Shown here: piece by piece, positions 57,936-64,000 of the stretch
How the letters are laid out: every line of letters begins with the position of its first letter
Numbering within the stretch: the stretch's first letter is position 1
NCBI RefSeq assembly: GCF_047511655.1
Contig: NC_133389.1
Location: 151,109,973 to 151,173,972, forward strand
DNA from: Castor canadensis
Taxonomy: Eukaryota > Chordata > Mammalia > Rodentia > Castoridae
DNA length: 64,000 bases
Direction of reading: 5' to 3'
Made by a program: the position numbers and the translations under genes
The notes under the pieces: generated by a model
Databases searched by the model: none
The model's input: only the letters and a program-made list of their open reading frames with translations
Told to the model about the DNA's origin: nothing

Positions 57936-59249
57936 CTACTTCAGTTTTAATTGCTCAGTTCCCATTGAATTTGGAAATTATAATAGCATTTAATATATAT
58001 TTCCTGATTATTTGATAAATTAATCAAACATCTTTCTAAATTTCCTTTCATATTTAAATACACTGGTTAGACATTTTACCTTATAAAAATAACAAACAGA
58101 TTTTTTAAAAACCTTTGCATTGTACATTTAAATCATACACCTAGAAGAATGTTTTGTGATTATAGTTCTTCTTGTGCTGCATAAATATTTCATTTATTAT
58201 TTTGCTTCAAAATTTCCATGGGAAATACTAACTGTTCAGGAACATCGTACTGAAGGCCAACTCTGTGGTTCACAGTAACCATAGCAATAACTGTCCTAAA
58301 AATAAAGAGTGCCTTTGTCATCACAGATAGAATCGTCTTACTGAGGAAGAATTGGGTTTACAAGCAGTGGTATCACCTGGCTCTGAGGCTCCCATGTGAT
58401 AGTAACATAATAGGACAGAGTGAGGGTTTAATACAGACATAAAGGTTTAAAATTAGATGTTATACTCAGACAAGACTTTCCAGTGAAACATAATTAAAAC
58501 CAAACTGATATCTGTAGATACTAAATAACTTTTGCCAGGCAAACATATCACAACTCACATGTCTAACACCATGGGATTTCACAAAAGATGTTAATTCCTT
58601 AATAAGTGACCTATAAATGAGATCACAAAGGGCCTGTTCTGGTGACTTGCTTTGAAACTGAGCTAGGCCTAAACATTCTAACACATGCTAACACTTTCCC
58701 CTACTCATTAATGAGTTAGTGATAAAAATACTAATCGCCAAAGGTCAAGACCAATTCATGCTAAGTGCAACCAATGACTTCATGGCTACTGCATGCAATA
58801 AATATTTCTCCTGAACACATTGGTCATTTTTGTTGATTTGCTTTGTTTTGTCAAAATTATAAAAAAAAGAATCCCTCTTGCAAATAATGGGGCATGATTG
58901 TCTAACCTTCCTCCAATGTTAAAGTCAAGGAAGCTCACTGAAAATTGAACGAGAACAGAGGCAGACCTTTCAGCAACTTTTCCTTAGCATTCATTCATTT
59001 AACACATATTTATTTTGCACCTCCTGTATTATAGTGAACAAAACAAATTTCTTCTTCTCTTGGTACTTATATTCCAGTGCAGGATTATTATTCTTTTCCT
59101 TATGCCAACTAATTATGGGGATTCTTACTACCTGGCAGGCACCAGAGTCATTTTGTTCACACATAATGTATTTTACAGACAAATTTTTTCTCCAGGAACA
59201 CAAATCTGAAATTGAAGTTTGAATCAGAGAAGTGTGATCCTCTTCTTTT
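57936..59249. other. unassigned sequence with a possible L2/MIR-like piece
   Basis: 58985-59100 (catttattttgcacctcctg with the following gaacaaaacaaatt) resembles ancient L2/MIR-type sequence. The rest is not recognised. No gene. Confidence 0.35.
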
Positions 59250-59540
59250 CCTCCTTCTCTTCCTCCAGACAGGGTCTTGCTATGTGGATCAGGCTGGTCT
59301 GGAACTCTCCATCCTACTGCCTCAGCCTCCCAAGTGCTAGGATTATAGTCATAAACCATCACTCCTGGCTTTGAAGTTTGATTCTGTTTTGTTTTTGTTT
59401 TTTGAAGCAAAGTCTTGCTATATAGACCAGGCTTGCCTCAAGCTTACTGTGTAACCTCAGCTGGCCTCAAACTCCTGGTACTCCTGCCTCATCCTCCCAA
59501 GTGCTAGGATTACAGGTATATGTCACCATGCCCAACAAGG
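59250..59540 (-). mobile_element. two antisense 7SL-like SINEs
   Basis: 59265-59372 (gacagggtcttgctatgtgg ... ccatcactcctggctt) and 59405-59540 (aaagtcttgctatatagacc ... gtcaccatgcccaac), each a B1-like monomer. Confidence 0.78.
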
Positions 59541-59996
59541 TTTAATTCTTGATAATGATTCCTTCTTATAAATTGCACAGAACTTTGTGCCTTCCTGAAA
59601 AACATATCTTGCTTGTCTTGTAGCTCAGATATTTTTATACTTGTCTTTTTCTCCTTTACCAGCTTATAAATTATCGTAATTCTTATGAGTATAAATTCCC
59701 ATTTAAATATTAGTACATAGTTGCACTAATTTTTCACAGTTCTTTGTTAAGACAAAACCCTTCATAAATATTGTGAATTGAACTGAAAATGTTTAATTTT
59801 GCTTTTTTGATTTTTAAATAAATTTTTGCAGGGGCTGTAAATGCCTCCTTTGCTTGATCATCCAAAGTCGATCCTTTGCAAAAGAAAGAAAAGAATGACT
59901 AAGAACATGAAAGCACAACAGCAGTTTGTGTAATGTCTTTCTCCATTCCATGACAACAAACCTTCACTTTCAAGTCAGAAATCCATCTTTTTTTGT
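59541..59996. other. unassigned AT-rich sequence
   Basis: Nothing recognised. Confidence 0.4.
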
Positions 59997-60130
59997 TGTT
60001 TTGTTTTTTGTTTTTGATACAGGATCTGAAATTGTACTTTGAATCAAAAAAGTTTGATCTCCTAAGTAACCCAAACTGTAACTTCAAACTCCCAGTCTGA
60101 AATTACAGACGTGAACCACTGTGTCCGGCT
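59997..60130 (-). mobile_element. 7SL-like SINE relic, antisense
   Basis: (gtttt)n tail, gatacaggatctgaaattgt, then cgtgaaccactgtgtccggc. Confidence 0.6.
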
Positions 60131-60891
60131 TAGAAATCTCCATCTTGGTCAAACTAGATAATCTCACCCAATTTGTGCATTGGTCCCCTCTCCTTTTTAC
60201 TTACCTAGAAGGTTTGGGTTTTTTTAGCATACTAGCCTCATATATATTACATCATTCTTTTCCCCCTTCCAAGCCTTTAAGGTCCCTACGTTATCCTTAC
60301 TAAGGGTAACAAGGATCATAATGCCAGGCTCTGCCTGAGCTCTTTGTCCTTTGTCAGGACTTGGAAACTTTCCAGACACCAAGCTAGGGTAATCATGGGT
60401 CCATCTCTCTCCAGGATCATGGTCCTTCACTGCCTGATATCTAACATCTGACAGCTATTATTTCACACATTTTGTGGATCTGATCTTTTAGTTATTTCCA
60501 GCAGGAGAGTAGCCAGTCCCTGTTACTCCGTCTTGCCAGAGCAGAAGTTATAATGTCCATAGAACCACCTGTCCTGTGTGGACTGCAGCAAGCTCCACCT
60601 CCTGAGATTTGCACAGCATTACATTTACAAAGAATAAGGCAGTTCCAGAAACCTGTTCATCCCATTCATTCAGTAAGTAGTTAAGCTCTGTGGCAGAGAT
60701 GGCTTGCTGTCCACTAAAATCTGCCGCCTTCCTATATTACAGAGTTGTTCTTAGAGAGTGATTGCCAAACCAGAGACTGTTTTTCTAGACCCCACTATAT
60801 CTTGCATCACAGTGTGACCAGATAGCTAATTTTCACCCATAAAATGTGAATGGAAGTGAGGTGTGTTATTTCAAGGCTTGCAAGAAACAAG
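60131..60891. other. unassigned sequence
   Basis: No gene recognised. In other mammals the next + strand gene after NDUFB3 is CFLAR, but I see no CFLAR sequence here. Confidence 0.4.
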
Positions 60892-61206
60892 TATAACCAA
60901 GTGTGGTGGCCCACACGTATAATTCCAGTTTCTCAGGAGGCAGAGACTGGAGGATCACAGTTTGAGATCAACCTCAGCACAAAGTTAACAAGACTCCATG
61001 TCCACAGACAAGCTAGGCATGTTGTATGCTTCTGTAATCTCAGCAACATAGGAGGTAGAAGGATCAGGGTCCAGGCAGGTCCTGGCAAAAGGCATGACCC
61101 TATTCGAAAAATAACTGAAGCAAAAGGGCTAGGGCATGGCTCAAGTGGTTTAGTGCCTGCTTAGAAAGCAGGAAGCCCTGAGTTCAACCCCAAGTAGTGC
61201 CAAAAA
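60892..61206 (+). mobile_element. trimeric SINE
   Basis: ataaccaagtgtggtggccc, a second unit (gctaggcatgttgtatgctt), and an ID-like unit (agggcatggctcaagtggtt). Confidence 0.82.
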
Positions 61207-61252
61207 GGAGGAGGAGAAGGAGGAAGAAGAGGAGGAAGGGGAGGAGGAGAAG
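61207..61252. repeat. (GGA)n-type purine tract
   Basis: gga/gaa-rich run that follows the SINE A-tail and probably grew from it. Confidence 0.9.
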
Positions 61253-61565
61253 TTATACCTTTTTCACACTCTTTCCCCTTCTGATGACTGAGTGCTGAGG
61301 ATAACAAGTACCCTGGAAATGGTGAAGTCAAAGTATGAAGTCTCAGTCCCCAAACTCATAGGAACACCTGCATTGAATAGCCAGGTAAGACAAATGAACT
61401 CTATGGCATTATGCTACTGCAATTTGGGGGTTACTCTGTTAAAGCAGCAAAAGTACCCAGCAAATACAGGGAAGCTCTTATGTCAGGCACTGTGCTGGAT
61501 GCTGGATATACAATAAGAAATAAGTGCCATGGTCCCTGTCCTTTGGAGTCTTAAAGAATAGTCAA
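61253..61565. other. unassigned sequence with a possible MIR/L2 piece
   Basis: atgtcaggcactgtgctgga ... tccctgtcctttggagtct (61480-61550) resembles ancient L2/MIR-class sequence. Confidence 0.4.
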
Positions 61566-61790
61566 GGCCAGGTGTCAGTGGCTCACTTCTGGAATCCTAA
61601 CTATTTGGGAGGCTGAGATTGAGAACTTCACAATTTGGGGCCAGCCCCAGCAAATAGTTCTGCAAGACCCCATCTCCAAAATTACTAGAGCAAAGTGAAC
61701 TGGAGGTGTGGCTCAAGTAGTAGAATGCCTGCTTTGCAAGTGTGAGGCCCTGAGTTAAAACCCCAGTCCCACCCCCTTAAAAAAAGGTTA
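61566..61790 (+). mobile_element. dimeric SINE
   Basis: ggccaggtgtcagtggctca ... ctggaggtgtggctcaagta ... taaaaccccagtcccac. Confidence 0.85.
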
Positions 61791-62014
61791 GTTAAGAAGG
61801 ATAAAAAGAAAGAGGTACACAGTCACACCTTGCATAGCACCTCTCTGGTTAATTTCTTCCCAGTAGCCTATATCTTAGTTTTAATATCAAACTTCAGAAA
61901 ATATGCTTTTCTCTTAATAGGGTATTTTTCACAGTAAATGTTTATTTTCTGTCAAAAAAAAGCCCCAAATCAACACCCTCCCTTCCCCCTCCCCCCAAAA
62001 AAAACACCTCAAGG

Positions 62015-62336
62015 TAGCCAAACTTGGTGGCTTAAGCCTGTAATCCTAGCTATTTGGGAGGCTGAGAGCTGCAGGATGGCCGTTGGAAGCCAACTTGGCC
62101 AAGAAGTTCTCAAGATCCCATCCAACCAATGAAAACTATGTGCGGTGGCATGTACCTGTCATCCCAGCTACCTGGCAAGTGTAAGTGGGAGGATCACGGT
62201 CCGGGCCAGCTGGGGCAGAAAGTGAGATCCTATCTGAAAAATAACCAAAGTAAAAAAGTCTGGGGGTATGGATCAAGTGGTAGAGAGTCAGCCCAGAAAG
62301 TGTGGAGGGAGCCCTGAGTTCAAACTCTAGTATTAA
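62015..62336 (+). mobile_element. trimeric SINE
   Basis: gccaaacttggtggcttaag, middle unit (aactatgtgcggtggcatgt), and an ID-like unit (gggggtatggatcaagtggt). Confidence 0.82.
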
Positions 62337-62464
62337 AAAACAAAACAAATAAACAGAAAAACCCCACCACAAACAAAAATGCCTCAGGGCAAGGTGATGT
62401 GCTTCAGATGTCTTGCTTTCCAAATATAATCTGTAGAACATAGAACCACATATGGTATTTGCTA

Positions 62465-62838
62465 TAGTTCGAATCTTAAATGTCCTTCCAAAGCTCCTAT
62501 GTTGAAGGCTTGGTCCTCACCTGATGGTGCTTTGGGAAGACAATGGAAATTTTAGGAGGTGGGGCCTCACTGGAAAAGTTAGTTCCTTAGGGGTGTGCTT
62601 TTGTAGGCTATATTTGGTCCTTTTCTCCACTCTTTTTTACTTCCAGGCTGTCAGGATGTGAGCAGCTTTGCTCCACCAAAGCTCTCCACCATGATGTTCT
62701 ACCCCACCATAGACACAACACCATGGGGCCAAACCACCATGGATGGAAACTTCTGAAACTGTGAACCAAATTAGACCTTTCTTCCTGGTAAGTGGATTTT
62801 CTCAGGTATTTTGTGGCAGTGGCAGAAACCTGATAAAC
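62465..62838 (+). mobile_element. ERVL-MaLR LTR
   Basis: tgctatagttcgaatcttaa, taggaggtggggcctcactg, tgtgagcagctttgctccac and ctcaggtattttgtggcagt are hallmarks of MaLR-type LTRs (ORR1/MT/MLT1 group). Confidence 0.75.
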
Positions 62839-62981
62839 ATAGTATTTTTCCAACTTTTTTATTTTAAAACATTTCAATATTGAAAATCAGAAATGTTTAA
62901 AGAATATACATTTGCCCTTAATCTAAGGACACCAAGCGTTAATATTTAGCCACATTTGTTCCTCTCTCTGCCATGCACGCA

Positions 62982-62999
62982 CACACACACACACACACA

Positions 63000-63038
<39 letters not shown>
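62982..63038. repeat. (CA)n(CT)n compound microsatellite
   Basis: An ac run to about 63002 followed directly by a tc run to 63038. Confidence 0.95.
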
Positions 63039-63042
<4 letters not shown>

Positions 63043-63120
63043 TTGGTATCATAACACTTTACCCCAAATTTCCTCAATCTGTATCTCCTACATGATTACA
63101 ATACCACTATCACACCTGTG

Positions 63121-63476
63121 ACAGACTGAATGCTTTTGCTCTCCTACAATTCCTATGTTGAAACCTAATTTCCAGTGTAATTGTATTTGAGGGGGACTTT
63201 AGAGAGCTGATTAGGTCATGAGTTTGGCGTCCTTGTGAATGGGATTAGTGCCCTCATAAAGGAGCCTCAGAGAATTTCCTCTCCCTATCTGCCATGTGAG
63301 GCCACAGGAAAAAAGATGATCACGTATGAAACAGAAAGCAGGCCCCCACTAGACCCAACTTTGCTAGTACCTTGATCTTCCCAGCTCCAGAACTCCAAGG
63401 AATAAATTTCTGTTATTTATACCAATCTATGGTATTCTGTTATGTCAGCCTAGATGTTAAGACAACATAGATTTAT
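63121..63476 (+). mobile_element. MLT1-type LTR (ERVL-MaLR)
   Basis: tgacagactgaatgcttttg, ctgattaggtcatgagtttg, gaatgggattagtgccctca, cttcccagctccagaactcc and gaataaatttctgttattta follow MLT1 LTRs from start to end. Confidence 0.85.
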
Positions 63477-63579
63477 TTTATTAAATTTAATATGGATACA
63501 CTGTGTTATTTAATATACAGTCTATACTAGAATTCCCATTTGTCTGTAACTTTTCTCTCTTTCTCTCTCTCTTTCTTCC

Positions 63580-63605
63580 TTTTCCTTCCTTCCTTCCTTC
63601 CTTCC
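63580..63605. repeat. (TTCC)n microsatellite
   Basis: Short ttcc run within a longer CT-rich stretch (63553-63605). Confidence 0.9.
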
Positions 63606-63945
63606 ATTTTTGGCAACACTGTTTTTGAACTCAGGTCCTTCTGGTTGCTAGGCAAATGCTCTACAATTTCAACCACACCCTAAGCCCCCCTTTTTTCTTT
63701 ATGTCAGTCATTTTTTTGAATAGGGTCTCACAGTTTTGCCTGGGGCCAGCATTGTATGGTGATCCTTATACCTACAGCCTCCCAAGTAGTTTGGTATTGC
63801 AGTCTAAAGTCACCATGCCTGGCTTATTGATTGAGATGGAGTCTTGCTAACTTTTTGGCTCTGGTTGGCCTTCAATTGTGATTCTCCCAATCTCTACCTC
63901 CCTAGTATCTGGGATTATAGATGTGAGCCACTATACCTGGCCTAT
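63606..63945 (-). mobile_element. trimeric SINE, antisense
   Basis: Reverse of an ID-like unit (tgaactcaggtccttctggt), then two reversed 7SL-like units, each ending in caccatgcctggctt-like or cactatacctggcct-like sequence. Confidence 0.8.
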
Positions 63946-64000
63946 TTTATTTCTGAATTCTGCTTCCTGTTACCATCAATAGTTATGGACCCTTCCCAAA

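Noticed and set aside
55290-64000. CFLAR exons, expected downstream by synteny
   Set aside because: No CFLAR-like coding sequence was seen. The gene probably starts beyond the window.

Overview
The window is a stretch of mammalian nuclear chromosome, most likely from a castorimorph rodent such as beaver (inferred). Lineage evidence: dozens of dimeric and trimeric SINEs that join 7SL-like monomers to a tRNA-Ala/ID-like monomer, young rodent-type L1 copies with a G-rich 3' UTR, and shared ancient mammalian repeats (MIR, L2, MER20, Tigger/MER2, MaLR LTRs). The species call rests on SINE structure only. Genes have introns and there is no bacterial-type organisation.

One intact protein-coding gene is seen: NDUFB3, on the + strand. 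It encodes a small single-membrane-span subunit of mitochondrial complex I. It has a probable non-coding exon 1 ending at 41212, exon 2 (47017-47158) and exon 3 (from 50198, stop at 50352-50354, AATAAA at 50464). The GC/CpG-rich region at about 40390-41215 looks like a bidirectional promoter with ETS/GABP and CCAAT motifs. A good minus-strand splice donor at 40771 probably ends the first exon of the head-to-head neighbour. Mammalian synteny suggests HYCC2 (FAM126B). No HYCC2 coding exon was recognised, so 1-40.7 kb is probably its first intron.

Layout: 1-10.3 kb holds SINEs, an old L1 split by a Tigger/MER2 element, and LTR fragments. 10.3-13.0 kb holds an LTR, a serial same-site insertion cluster that includes a 5' half of tRNA-Ile(UAU), and a twin-primed (inverted) L1. 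14.0-18.2 kb is an antisense L1 that has lost its endonuclease domain. 18.67-25.6 kb is a defective class I (gamma-type) endogenous retrovirus with both LTRs and matching 6-bp flanks. 25.6-40 kb is repeat-rich presumed intron. 40.4-50.5 kb is the promoter and NDUFB3. 50.5-51.9 kb is an antisense L1 flanked by two diverged copies of the NDUFB3 3' end. 52.6-55.2 kb is an L1 relic containing a processed ARL4D pseudogene with clear target-site duplications. 55-64 kb is intergenic, with SINEs and two MaLR LTRs.

No previously undescribed gene system is evident. The most informative features are records of retrotransposition mechanism: repeated use of one target site, a tailless tRNA-half retropseudogene, twin priming, L1 internal deletion, and duplication of a host gene's polyadenylation region.
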